NCBI GenBank assembly: GCA_017617935.1
Contig: JAFZVF010000084.1
Span: 1-34,312 of the forward strand
DNA length: 34,312 nt
Source of the DNA: Clostridiales bacterium
GTDB taxonomy: Bacteria > Bacillota > Clostridia > Saccharofermentanales > Saccharofermentanaceae
Direction of reading: 5' to 3'
The notes under the pieces: generated by a model
The model's input: the letters and a program-made list of their open reading frames with translations, nothing else
What the model was told of the DNA's origin: nothing
Database searches by the model: none
Shown here: positions 24,221-32,300 of the stretch, piece after piece
How the letters are laid out: the number at the start of each line of letters is the position of its first letter
Position numbering within the stretch: the first letter of the stretch is position 1
Program-made: the position numbers and the translations under genes

Positions 24221-25075
24221 ATGAATCTGTGGTTTAGCGAATATCATGCGCCTGACGTAAGGCACAGTATGCGTGTTACCAGGCACCTTTATTCGAGCAA
24301 GAGCGACTATCAGCAGATCGACATCTTCGACACGCCCGAGTTCGGAAAAGTCCTGGCGCTCGACGGAAACGTCATGCTTACGGAACGCGATGAATTCATT
24401 TACGACGAAATGATCACGCACATTCCGATGTCCGTTCACCCGAACGTTCAGGACGTTCTCGTCATAGGCGCGGGAGACGGAGGAGTCGTTAAGGAGCTTA
24501 CGAGATACGAGAGCGTAAAGAGGATAGACTTGGTTGAGATGGATCCCCAGGTTATCGAAGCCTGCCGCACGTACCTTCCCGAAAACGCCTGCAAGCTCGA
24601 TGACAGCCGCGTGCACATTTATTTCGACAACGCGCTCCGTTTCATCAGAAGAAGCTGTGATGAATATGATCTTATCATCGTAGACTCCAACGATCCGTTC
24701 GGACCTTCCGAAGGATATTTCACCAGAGAGTTCTACGGCATCTGCTACAACGCATTGAGAAGCGACGGCATCATGGTCAACCAGCAGGGCAGCCCTTTCT
24801 ACAAGCACGATGCGGAAGCGATGCAGAGGAGTCACAAGAGGATCGTAAACACCTTCCCGATAAGCCGCGTGTATCAGGCACATATTCCCACGTATGCCGC
24901 AGGTTACTGGCTGTTCGGTTTTGCGAGCAAGAAGTATCACCCGATAGACGACTTCGATGAGGAGAGATGGAAGAGCCTGCACCTCAGCACGAAATACTAT
25001 ACGACGAAGCTTCATGTGGGATCCTTCTATCTGCCTGCATATCTTGAGAAGATGCTCATGGAGGTTGAACCGTGA
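24221..25075 (+). CDS. speE: Spermidine synthase (aminopropyltransferase)
   Basis: 284 residues. The N-terminal beta domain contains YQQIDIFDTPEFGKVLALDG and DEFIYDEMITH. The Rossmann part has GAGDGG (83-88; usual form GGGDGG), DLVEMDP and the catalytic loop DSNDPFGP (D155, D158). The enzyme transfers an aminopropyl group from decarboxylated SAM to putrescine. No SAM decarboxylase (speD) gene is in the operon or window, so the aminopropyl donor must come from elsewhere or this homologue has another role. It starts 15 bases after speA with AAGGAGGGG and overlaps speB by 4 bases. Confidence 0.92.
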   Translation: MNLWFSEYHAPDVRHSMRVTRHLYSSKSDYQQIDIFDTPEFGKVLALDGNVMLTERDEFIYDEMITHIPMSVHPNVQDVLVIGAGDGGVVKELTRYESVKRIDLVEMDPQVIEACRTYLPENACKLDDSRVHIYFDNALRFIRRSCDEYDLIIVDSNDPFGPSEGYFTREFYGICYNALRSDGIMVNQQGSPFYKHDAEAMQRSHKRIVNTFPISRVYQAHIPTYAAGYWLFGFASKKYHPIDDFDEERWKSLHLSTKYYTTKLHVGSFYLPAYLEKMLMEVEP

Positions 25076-25926
25076 ATAAGAACGTAGAGACATTCATCGG
25101 CTGCGACTGCGAGTACGCAGAATCGACGATCGCATTGTTCGGAGCTCCGTTTGATTCGACGACGAGCTACAGGCCCGGCGCGAGGTTCGGAAGTTCCGCG
25201 ATCCGCCACGAAAGCTTCGGGCTGGAGACCTACAGTCCTTATCAGGATAAGGATCTGACCGATAAAAAAGTCTTTGACTGCGGCGACCTTGAGCTTTGCT
25301 TCGGATCATCCGAAGCAGCGCTGGCTGACATTGAAGAGCAGACGAGAAAGCTCTTAAACGACGGCAAGCTTCCCATCTTGATAGGCGGCGAGCACCTTGT
25401 TACTTACGGTGCGGTAAAGGCTGTTTTCGAAAAGCATCCTGACATGCACGTCATTCATTTCGATGCGCATGCAGATCTCCGTGACGATTATCTCGGAGCC
25501 AAACTGAGCCACGCATGCGTAATGAGAAGATGCTTTGACCTTGTCGGTGACGGTAAGATCCACCAGTTCTGCATCAGGAGCGGCGACCGCGAGGAATTCA
25601 GGTTCGCTGACGCGCATACTGACATGCATAAGTTCAATTTCGACGGTCTTGCCGAGCTTGTTGCTGAATTGGAGGGCAATAAGACGCCGGTATATTTCAC
25701 GATCGATCTTGACTGTTTAGATCCTTCCGTTTTCTGCGGAACCGGAACGCCTGAAGCGGGCGGCGTGACCTTCCCGGAACTGCTTTCCGCCATTTTGAAG
25801 GTCAGCAAGACGAACATTGTTGGAGCGGACGTAAACGAACTGGCGCCCATGCTTGACGCGAGCGGTGCTTCAACGGCAACGGCATGTAAGGTTTTAAGGG
25901 AACTTATCCTTTCCATCAACAAATAA
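25072..25926 (+). CDS. speB: Agmatinase (ureohydrolase family)
   Basis: 284 residues with the full set of dimanganese ligands: H108 in GGEH, D131/H133/D135 in DAHAD, and D212/D214 in DLDCLDP. The N-terminal FGAPFDSTTSYRPGARFG is typical of bacterial agmatinase. It hydrolyses agmatine to putrescine and urea, using the product of the upstream decarboxylase. The start is GTG 25072, overlapping the speE stop (GTGA), so it is translationally coupled. Other ureohydrolases (arginase, formiminoglutamase) are less likely in this context. Confidence 0.93.
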   Translation: MNKNVETFIGCDCEYAESTIALFGAPFDSTTSYRPGARFGSSAIRHESFGLETYSPYQDKDLTDKKVFDCGDLELCFGSSEAALADIEEQTRKLLNDGKLPILIGGEHLVTYGAVKAVFEKHPDMHVIHFDAHADLRDDYLGAKLSHACVMRRCFDLVGDGKIHQFCIRSGDREEFRFADAHTDMHKFNFDGLAELVAELEGNKTPVYFTIDLDCLDPSVFCGTGTPEAGGVTFPELLSAILKVSKTNIVGADVNELAPMLDASGASTATACKVLRELILSINK

Positions 25927-25941
25927 AAGGAGATTAAGAAA

Positions 25942-27201
25942 ATGAGCAGAGTATTGGTTATCGGATGCGGCGGCGTAGCAAGCGTAGCCATCAGGAAGTG
26001 CTGTCAGGCTGATGAAGTCTTTACCGAGCTTTGCATCGCAAGCCGCACGAAATCTAAGTGCGACGCGCTCGCAAAGGCACTCGAGGGAAAGACGAAGACC
26101 GTCATTACCACCGCGCAGGTCAATGCCGACAACGTTCAGGAAGTCGTTGACCTGATCAATTCATACAAGCCTGATCTGGTCATGAACATCGCTCTTCCTT
26201 ACCAGGATCTCGTCATAATGGACGCATGCCTCATCTGCGGCGTCAACTATATGGATACCGCAAACTACGAGCCTGAGGACACGGACGATCCCGAGTGGAG
26301 GGCGATCTACGAGAAGAGATGCAAGGAGAAGGGGTTCTCCGCATATTTCGATTACAGCTGGCAGTGGGCATACAAGGAAAAGTTTGAAAAGGCGGGACTT
26401 ACCGCGCTCCTTGGCTGCGGCTTCGATCCCGGCGTAACCCAGGCATACTGCGCTTATGCAAAAAAGCATGAGTTTGACACGATCGATACGATCGACATCC
26501 TGGACTGCAACGGCGGCGATCACGGCTATGCATTCGCCACCAATTTCAACCCCGAGGTCAATCTCAGGGAAGTTTCCGCTCCAGGAAGCTACATCGAGAA
26601 CGGCAAGTGGGTTGAGATCCCCGCAATGAGCATCAAGAGGGAATACGATTTCGATTCCGTCGGCATGAAGGATATGTATCTGCTCCATCACGAAGAGCTG
26701 GAGTCACTCGCGGTAAACATTCCCGAAGTCAAGAGGATCCGTTTCTTCATGACGTTCGGCCAAAGCTATCTTACCCACATGAAGTGCCTTGAAAACGTAG
26801 GCATGCTCTCAACGACTCCCGTCATGTTCGAAGGTCATGAGATCGTTCCGATCAAGTTCCTCAAAGAACTCCTGCCTGATCCTGCAAGCTTGGGTCCCCG
26901 CACGCACGGCAAGACCAACATCGGCTGCATCTTCACGGGCAAGAAGGATGGCAAGGATAAGACATACTACATCTACAACATCTGCGACCACCAGGAGTGC
27001 TACAAGGAAGTCGAGAGCCAGGCGATCAGCTATACGACAGGCGTTCCCGCAATGTGCGGCGCGCTCATGCTCCTTACCGGAAAGTGGACCGAAAAAGGCG
27101 TTCACACGGTAGAAGAATTCGATCCGGATCCGTTCCTCGATGCGCTCGACAAGTACGGACTTCCCAGACGCGAGAACTTCGCGCCCGTCTTGGTGGACTG
27201 A
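25942..27201 (+). CDS. Carboxy(nor)spermidine dehydrogenase, saccharopine dehydrogenase family
   Basis: 419 residues. An N-terminal Rossmann loop VIGCGGVASVA (6-16), CIASRTKSKC, NIALPYQDL and MDTANYEPED are typical of the family. TALLGCGFDPGVTQAYCAYA marks the substrate domain. It condenses putrescine (or diaminopropane) with aspartate beta-semialdehyde using NADPH to give carboxyspermidine. The decarboxylase for that product is encoded three bases downstream, which separates it from true saccharopine dehydrogenase. AAAGGAG precedes the ATG. Confidence 0.92.
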   Translation: MSRVLVIGCGGVASVAIRKCCQADEVFTELCIASRTKSKCDALAKALEGKTKTVITTAQVNADNVQEVVDLINSYKPDLVMNIALPYQDLVIMDACLICGVNYMDTANYEPEDTDDPEWRAIYEKRCKEKGFSAYFDYSWQWAYKEKFEKAGLTALLGCGFDPGVTQAYCAYAKKHEFDTIDTIDILDCNGGDHGYAFATNFNPEVNLREVSAPGSYIENGKWVEIPAMSIKREYDFDSVGMKDMYLLHHEELESLAVNIPEVKRIRFFMTFGQSYLTHMKCLENVGMLSTTPVMFEGHEIVPIKFLKELLPDPASLGPRTHGKTNIGCIFTGKKDGKDKTYYIYNICDHQECYKEVESQAISYTTGVPAMCGALMLLTGKWTEKGVHTVEEFDPDPFLDALDKYGLPRRENFAPVLVD

Positions 27202-27204
27202 TAC

Positions 27205-28401
27205 ATGGACGAGATCTTTGACGGAATAACTTCTTTTCTGGAATCCGGAAAAGCAGAAGGCCTTAAGACGCCCTGCTATATTATCGATGAGAAGAAGCTC
27301 GAGGCGAACGGTAAGATCCTCGCCTCGGTGATCTCTCGTACGGGCTGCAGGATCCTTCTGGCGCAGAAGGCTTTTTCGAATTACGATTTCTATCCGTTGC
27401 TCGAAAAGTACGTTTCGGGTACTGAAGCAAGCGGCCTTTTTGAAGCAAGGCTCGGAAAAGAGGAAATGCCCGGCAAAGAGGTCCACGTTTTCTGCGGAGC
27501 CTACCGTGATGACGAGTTTGATGAACTCTTAAACTATGCAGACCACATCGTTTTCAACTCCATAAATCAACTGAAGAAGTTTGGCGGATTTGCAAAACGG
27601 AGTGGCAAGAGCCTGGGCCTCAGGATCAATCCCGAATGCTCTACCCAGGAAGGCCATGAGATCTACGACCCGTGCGCAAAGGGCAGCCGCCTTGGCGTGA
27701 CGAGAAGCGTTTGGGATAAGGAGATGACGGACGAAGCTTTTGAGCTCTTGGACGGTCTTCATTTCCATACGCTTTGCGAGCAGGATTCAGACGCGCTTGA
27801 GATCACGCTGAAAGCCGTTGAAGAGAAGTTTGGCGATTTCCTTCCCCGGATGAAGTGGCTCAACATGGGCGGCGGACATCACATAACCAAAGCCGATTAC
27901 GACGTTGCAAGGCTTGAGAAATGCATTAACTACGCAAAGGAAAAATGGGACGTTCAAGTCTATCTCGAACCTGGTGAGGCGGTTGCGCTTAACGCCGGTT
28001 ATCTTGTAAGCCGCATTCTTGATATCGTGGAAAACAATGGAATAAAGATCGCGATCCTCGATTCCAGCGCGGCTTGCCACATGCCTGACGTTATCGAGAT
28101 GCCTTATACTCCGCCTCTTTTGGACGCAAGCCGCGACGATTCAAAGCCGTACCGTTACCGACTCGGAGGCCCGACTTGCCTTTCGGGTGACGTCATCGGC
28201 GACTACGCTTTCGACCGTGAACTTAATGTCGGGGACGAGCTCGTCTTTGGCGATATGGCGATCTATACGACCTGCAAGAACAATACTTTCAACGGAATGC
28301 CGCTGCCTGACATCTACAGGCTGAAAGCAGACGGTAATGCCGAAAAGCTTACGGATTTCGGTTACGGCGATTTCAAGCACAGGCTTGGAAAAGAGAGATA
28401 A
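27205..28401 (+). CDS. nspC: Carboxy(nor)spermidine decarboxylase
   Basis: 398 residues of the alanine-racemase-fold (fold type III) PLP decarboxylases. TPCYIIDEKKLEAN opens the barrel, K55 in LLAQKAFSN should bind PLP, HFHTLCEQ, NMGGGHHITKADYD and LEPGEAV supply the phosphate and substrate sites, and C325 in GPTCLSGDV is the cross-subunit cysteine. It removes CO2 from carboxyspermidine to give spermidine. Last gene of the operon. Only six bases separate its stop from that of the convergent HAD gene, and no terminator is visible there. Confidence 0.95.
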   Translation: MDEIFDGITSFLESGKAEGLKTPCYIIDEKKLEANGKILASVISRTGCRILLAQKAFSNYDFYPLLEKYVSGTEASGLFEARLGKEEMPGKEVHVFCGAYRDDEFDELLNYADHIVFNSINQLKKFGGFAKRSGKSLGLRINPECSTQEGHEIYDPCAKGSRLGVTRSVWDKEMTDEAFELLDGLHFHTLCEQDSDALEITLKAVEEKFGDFLPRMKWLNMGGGHHITKADYDVARLEKCINYAKEKWDVQVYLEPGEAVALNAGYLVSRILDIVENNGIKIAILDSSAACHMPDVIEMPYTPPLLDASRDDSKPYRYRLGGPTCLSGDVIGDYAFDRELNVGDELVFGDMAIYTTCKNNTFNGMPLPDIYRLKADGNAEKLTDFGYGDFKHRLGKER

Positions 28402-28407
28402 CCAAGT

Positions 28408-29106
28408 TCAGCAGAATTCCTTTGTCAGCGCTTCGGTCAGCTCTTTGTCCGACTCGACCGTTATGTCGGGCGTGACTTCCTGCGGCCCAAGGAATCTGCG
28501 GTTGATCCATAGAGCGTGCCATCCTGCGTCAAGAGCGCCTTTAACGTCGTGCTTGTAGGAGTCGCCGATCATCCAAAGGTCGGAAGGCTTAAGGCCGAAC
28601 TTTGACTCGAACATGCGGAACAATTCTATGTCAGGCTTCATGTAAGGCGTGTCGCCGGAGACTATTATGTTTTCGCGGTCAAACCAACGGTCCAATCCCA
28701 GCATGTCGACCTTGTTCCACTGATGATTTGACTCGCCTGCGGTGAGGATCCCTATCTTTATTTCAGGGTCAGAAGCAAGCGAATCGAGGATCTTTGCCAA
28801 GTCATCGCTAACCTGCATATGCGTTTGGAGTTCTAAGTAGGTGTCCGCCGCTTTGCCTCCGTCTTTTGGATCGTATGGGAGGCCTAAGATGCGGAAGGTC
28901 TCGTTGTAGCGCCAGCCGTTTATGTCGTGTGTGGAGACCTCGCCCGATTCGAGCATCTGCATGTTGACGTCGCTCTTCTCGTAATAGACGCGCATGAATT
29001 CCTGCCAGTCGGGGATCTTGACGCCCAGGACTATCTCCGCGGCGCGGATCAGCATGTCCTGTCTGCAGTAAAGCGTGTCGTCGATGTCAAAAACGATCCC
29101 TCTCAT
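28408..29106 (-). CDS. HAD-superfamily hydrolase
   Basis: 232 residues. Motif I FDIDDTLY puts the nucleophile at D7 and the acid/base at D9; motif II is the Thr in ILTAGES; motif III is Lys in YMKPDIELF; motif IV is GDSYKHD. The helical cap between motifs I and II puts it in subfamily I, near YjjG-type nucleotidases or haloacid dehalogenase-like phosphatases. The substrate is unknown. It is a single minus-strand gene with GGAGG before its ATG. Its 5' region is shared with the divergent serine hydrolase gene, where ATTATAAT (29146-29153) could serve as a -10 on either strand. Confidence 0.88.
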   Translation of the reverse strand: MRGIVFDIDDTLYCRQDMLIRAAEIVLGVKIPDWQEFMRVYYEKSDVNMQMLESGEVSTHDINGWRYNETFRILGLPYDPKDGGKAADTYLELQTHMQVSDDLAKILDSLASDPEIKIGILTAGESNHQWNKVDMLGLDRWFDRENIIVSGDTPYMKPDIELFRMFESKFGLKPSDLWMIGDSYKHDVKGALDAGWHALWINRRFLGPQEVTPDITVESDKELTEALTKEFC

Positions 29107-29194
29107 CGGGCCTCCTGAAATAGTAAGGTAAGATTAACAGTGATATTATAATCAAGTTATTACAAAGAGAAATTAGGGAGATTAACTAATAAAA

Positions 29195-30943
29195 ATGATG
29201 AAGAAGAGCATGTTGCTCGTTCTTTCTGTTCTCATGATGCTCGTGCTGCTTTGTTCATGCAATTCGGCTCCTGAAAAGAAAGAAGAGAAGCAATACGAAG
29301 GAACTCACGAACAGATCATCAACGCTTTCTATGAAGACCATAAGGACACTGCCGCCGGCATGATGGTCGGTGTGTTCGACAAGAACGGCACGATCTACGA
29401 AGGATATTACGGCTATTCTGATATCGCAAACGGCATCAAGGTTGACGAGAATACGGTAATCGACTGGGGCTCGACCACCAAGACTATGGTCTGGGTCAGC
29501 GTCATGCAGCTCTGGGAACAGGGAAAGATCGACCTTGAAAAGGACGTCAGGGAATATCTGCCTGAAGGTTTCCTTACGAACCTGAGATATGACAAGCCCG
29601 TGCGCATGATCGACCTGATGAACCACAGAGCCGGATTCCAGGAAGTGTACACTGATATGTTCCAGAGACCCGGAGTCAATATCAAGTCGCTTGAGGAAAC
29701 CCTCAAGTTTGAAGAGCCTGAACAGGTATTTGAGCCTGACACCATCACCGCATATTCCAACTGGGGCGTAGCGCTCGCAGGTTACATTGTTGAGCGCGTG
29801 TCGGGACAGAGCTTTGCGGACTATGTTCACGAGCACATTTTCGAGCCTTTGGGAATGAAGGATTCCGCACTTGCACCTGATCTCATGGACAACAAGAGCG
29901 TCAGGGAAAGAAGAGATAAGCTTGTCTGTTATTCAGGCACGACTCCCTTAGGCAGTGCGTTCTACATCATCCAGCTCTATCCTGCAGGTTCCTGCGTATC
30001 CACACTCAAGGACTACATCAAGTATGGTTCGTGCTTTGTTCAGGATAAGTTCCCGCTGTTCGAAAAGCAGGAGACTTTCGATTTCATGATGACCGCAACA
30101 TCGTATTTTTCTGATACCAAGATAACCAGAAATGCACACGGCATCTGGGCACTTCCATACGGAGAATCCGTTTACGGTCACGGAGGAAACACACAAGCCT
30201 GCTCATCCTACATCACTTTCGATCTCAAGAAACAGATCGGATGCGTTGTCATGACGAACCAGGCAGGTGAACAAAACTTCAATGACAAGATGTTCGAACA
30301 TATCTACGGAATAAATGTCTGGGCTCTTATACCGTCAGATAAAGTGAAGGAAGGCCTCTATCATCCGGCAAGAACGGTCCTTAAAGGTCACTTCCAGATA
30401 ATGGGCGCAAGCTATGTTACGAAAGATACGTTTGAAGGATGGTACTGGACTTACAACGAGAAGAACGGAATCCCGAAGATAGAGCATATGTACGGCGACT
30501 ACTATCTTGCTTCTAATGCACGTGCGATCTTTGAGATCATAGTGATCTACGGCTGGGCTGTCTCTCTTATGTTCGCGTTTGTCAGCCTCCTCGTTAAGGG
30601 TATCAGGGCGATCGTACGCAAGGCTAAGAAGAGCACAAAGAAGATACTTCTGGGTAAAGAGACAGGCTTTATGTCGCTGATAATCCTGGTGCTCGGTCTT
30701 ATGGGCCTTGTCATTATGATGCTCGTGACGATGTGGTTCCCCCGGGCTTCTTACATTTGGGCATTCCCAACGTGCGGCATTCTGGCTCTCATTCTTGCCG
30801 CGCTGACGGCCTTTTCGCTTGTCAAGTTCTTTAAGACGCCCGCGAAAGAGTCTTCGGTAATACGAAAGATCTATAACGTTGCTGCAATCCTTTTTGCAGT
30901 AATAAACGTGGTCTTCGTCTTTTATCTGAACCTCTGGCATTGA
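29195..30943 (+). CDS. Serine hydrolase (class C beta-lactamase/DD-peptidase fold) with membrane tail
   Basis: 582 residues. A lipoprotein-like signal (VLLCSCNS, Cys near 23) is followed by a penicillin-binding-type domain with S93xxK96 in GSTTKTM, Y187-S-N189 in AYSNWG and H329-G-G in GHGGNT, which replaces the KTG triad. Residues about 445-582 add four predicted TM helices with a basic loop (KAKKSTKKI) between the first and the rest. Homologues include D-aminopeptidases, esterases and cell-wall peptidases; peptidoglycan or small-peptide work at the cell surface is plausible but unproven. The second ATG is one codon later, and the Shine-Dalgarno (AGGGAG) is rather far upstream. The gene appears monocistronic or leads the lipoprotein gene. 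Confidence 0.85.
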   Translation: MMKKSMLLVLSVLMMLVLLCSCNSAPEKKEEKQYEGTHEQIINAFYEDHKDTAAGMMVGVFDKNGTIYEGYYGYSDIANGIKVDENTVIDWGSTTKTMVWVSVMQLWEQGKIDLEKDVREYLPEGFLTNLRYDKPVRMIDLMNHRAGFQEVYTDMFQRPGVNIKSLEETLKFEEPEQVFEPDTITAYSNWGVALAGYIVERVSGQSFADYVHEHIFEPLGMKDSALAPDLMDNKSVRERRDKLVCYSGTTPLGSAFYIIQLYPAGSCVSTLKDYIKYGSCFVQDKFPLFEKQETFDFMMTATSYFSDTKITRNAHGIWALPYGESVYGHGGNTQACSSYITFDLKKQIGCVVMTNQAGEQNFNDKMFEHIYGINVWALIPSDKVKEGLYHPARTVLKGHFQIMGASYVTKDTFEGWYWTYNEKNGIPKIEHMYGDYYLASNARAIFEIIVIYGWAVSLMFAFVSLLVKGIRAIVRKAKKSTKKILLGKETGFMSLIILVLGLMGLVIMMLVTMWFPRASYIWAFPTCGILALILAALTAFSLVKFFKTPAKESSVIRKIYNVAAILFAVINVVFVFYLNLWH

Positions 30944-31022
30944 TCAGTTTTGAAGAAGATTTTTTTCAGGTGCAACATTTCTGAATGCCAGACTGTATTA
31001 AGGGCATAAAACAAAATTTGAA

Positions 31023-31769
31023 ATGGATATGAACACTATGAAAAACCTTACAACAAAACTCTTAACCCTCGGACTTACGGCAGTCATGCTTACGGCATGC
31101 ATCACGGGATGCAAGGGCCGTTCCGCAGTCAATGCGGACGTAAAGACTCTGGCACAGCAGGAGGCTGGAACTGACATGAAAAAGAAACTGGGATCCTGGA
31201 AAGTACCCGAAGACACGGCGGTAACTGAAGATCACAAGAAAATCTTCAACAATATGACGAGCAAACTCGACGGATTCTTCTTTGAACCGGTCGCATTCCT
31301 CGGATCACAGGTCGTGGCGGGAACGAATTACTGCTTCCTTTGCGAGCCTACGGTCAAGGGCAATGGAGGCCTGAACGCACATTCATTGGTCTATATCCAT
31401 GTTGACCTTAAGGGCGAGGCAAGCCTTCTTTCTGAAGACAGACTGGTCCTCCCAGGAACCGAAAATGCAGGCAAGGAAGCGCCCGTGCCCGGCGGATGGT
31501 CCTATGCTGAATCAACCGAGATCACGGACAAGGTCAAGGAGATCATGGCAAAGGCCACGGAGACTTTGACGGGCGAGACCTACGATCCTGTTGCATACAT
31601 CGGATCCCAGGTCGTTTCCGGAACAAATCACGCGATCCTCTGCAAGGCATCTCCTTCAGTCAAGGAACTTAATGGCGAATCAAGATTCATCATTGTGTTT
31701 GTCTATGAGAACCTTGAAGGCAAGTGCGAGATCACCGGCACCAAGGATATAACAATAGCAGTCAAATAA
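31023..31769 (+). CDS. Lipoprotein with two tandem stefin-like (cystatin) domains
   Basis: 248 residues. A signal peptide ends in lipobox LTAC (Cys 26) or ITGC (Cys 30). Two domains of exactly 100-residue offset follow. Each has a helix and then the cystatin hairpin signature: QVVAGTNY at 96-103 and QVVSGTNH at 196-203. The second domain begins PGGWS (156-160), close to PGGLS at the start of human stefin A, and continues with ITDKVKEIMAK and GETYDPVAYIG in the order expected for stefins. Cystatins inhibit papain-like (C1) cysteine proteases with the N-terminal Gly and the QVVAG loop. A role as a surface-bound protease inhibitor is inferred. ATG 31038 is an alternative start; no clear ribosome binding site is visible for either. 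Confidence 0.78.
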   Translation: MDMNTMKNLTTKLLTLGLTAVMLTACITGCKGRSAVNADVKTLAQQEAGTDMKKKLGSWKVPEDTAVTEDHKKIFNNMTSKLDGFFFEPVAFLGSQVVAGTNYCFLCEPTVKGNGGLNAHSLVYIHVDLKGEASLLSEDRLVLPGTENAGKEAPVPGGWSYAESTEITDKVKEIMAKATETLTGETYDPVAYIGSQVVSGTNHAILCKASPSVKELNGESRFIIVFVYENLEGKCEITGTKDITIAVK

Positions 31770-31795
31770 CATACGGCCATATTGCACGCTCCTGA

Positions 31796-31834
31796 AGCAG
31801 CCCCCGAACCGTTTGGCGAGGGGGCTGGCTTTTT
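31796..31834 (+). terminator. Terminator of the cystatin lipoprotein gene
   Basis: AGCCCCC (31799-31805) pairs with GGGGGCT (31820-31826), extended on the outside by a few bases, then TTTTT. Confidence 0.88.
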
Positions 31835-31926
31835 GTAACAAGATGGTAATATTACTTTTTTGAAAGAATTCAAGAAAAAAAGATTTTTAGTAGTAGAATA
31901 ACGAAAACGCCAAGGGGTGACTTGTT

Positions 31927-32076
31927 ATGGAAGATATGACCAATTCTTACAATAACGAAGTTGAAAGCGAGAATACACCCCCTTCCGGCACTCGTGCCGA
32001 TGTAGTTTCGCTTACACAGGAAGCAATCCTCGACAGAGTTGACTACGAAACTATGCTCGAGGAGATCAGGATCTGA
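31927..32076 (+). CDS. Small acidic protein, 49 residues, unknown
   Basis: ATG 31927 has a strong AAGGGGTGA ribosome binding site (31913-31921) and runs to TGA at 32074. The peptide begins MEDMTNSYNNEVESEN and ends in a likely amphipathic helix, LTQEAILDRVDYETMLEEI. It is acidic, lacks cysteine, and has no signal or TM segment. Terminators at 31796-31834 and 32130-32169 isolate it as a separate short unit; the upstream 90 bases are AT-rich but show no convincing -35/-10 pair. The family is not recognised. A regulatory small protein or antitoxin-like partner cannot be told apart from a remnant. Confidence 0.6.
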   Translation: MEDMTNSYNNEVESENTPPSGTRADVVSLTQEAILDRVDYETMLEEIRI

Positions 32077-32129
32077 TCTTGCGGTCGGGCGACCGTAAAA
32101 GCGTGTAACTCTCAACTGAAAAAACAATC

Positions 32130-32169
32130 AGCGGTTCTTATGGCTAAAGCGTAAGAACCGCTTTGTTTT
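32130..32169 (+). terminator. Terminator after the small acidic protein gene
   Basis: An 11-bp stem, AGCGGTTCTTA (32130-32140) with TAAGAACCGCT (32152-32162), an 11-nt loop and TTGTTTT after it. Confidence 0.9.
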
Positions 32170-32300
32170 GTCTGCAGTTGTTACAAGTTGGTTAAATGTG
32201 CACCGGAAGAGAACAATGAGAGCGGTAAGAAAATATAATTATTATGAGGGTGAATCGTTATTTGTAAGTTTGGGCCTTTGTCATTTGAGTGGAGGTAGCT

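Noticed and set aside
24200..25093. Long minus-strand reading frame (297 codons) opposite speE
   Set aside because: It lies fully antisense to a gene with clear catalytic motifs, has no recognisable domain, and reflects codon bias of the true frame.
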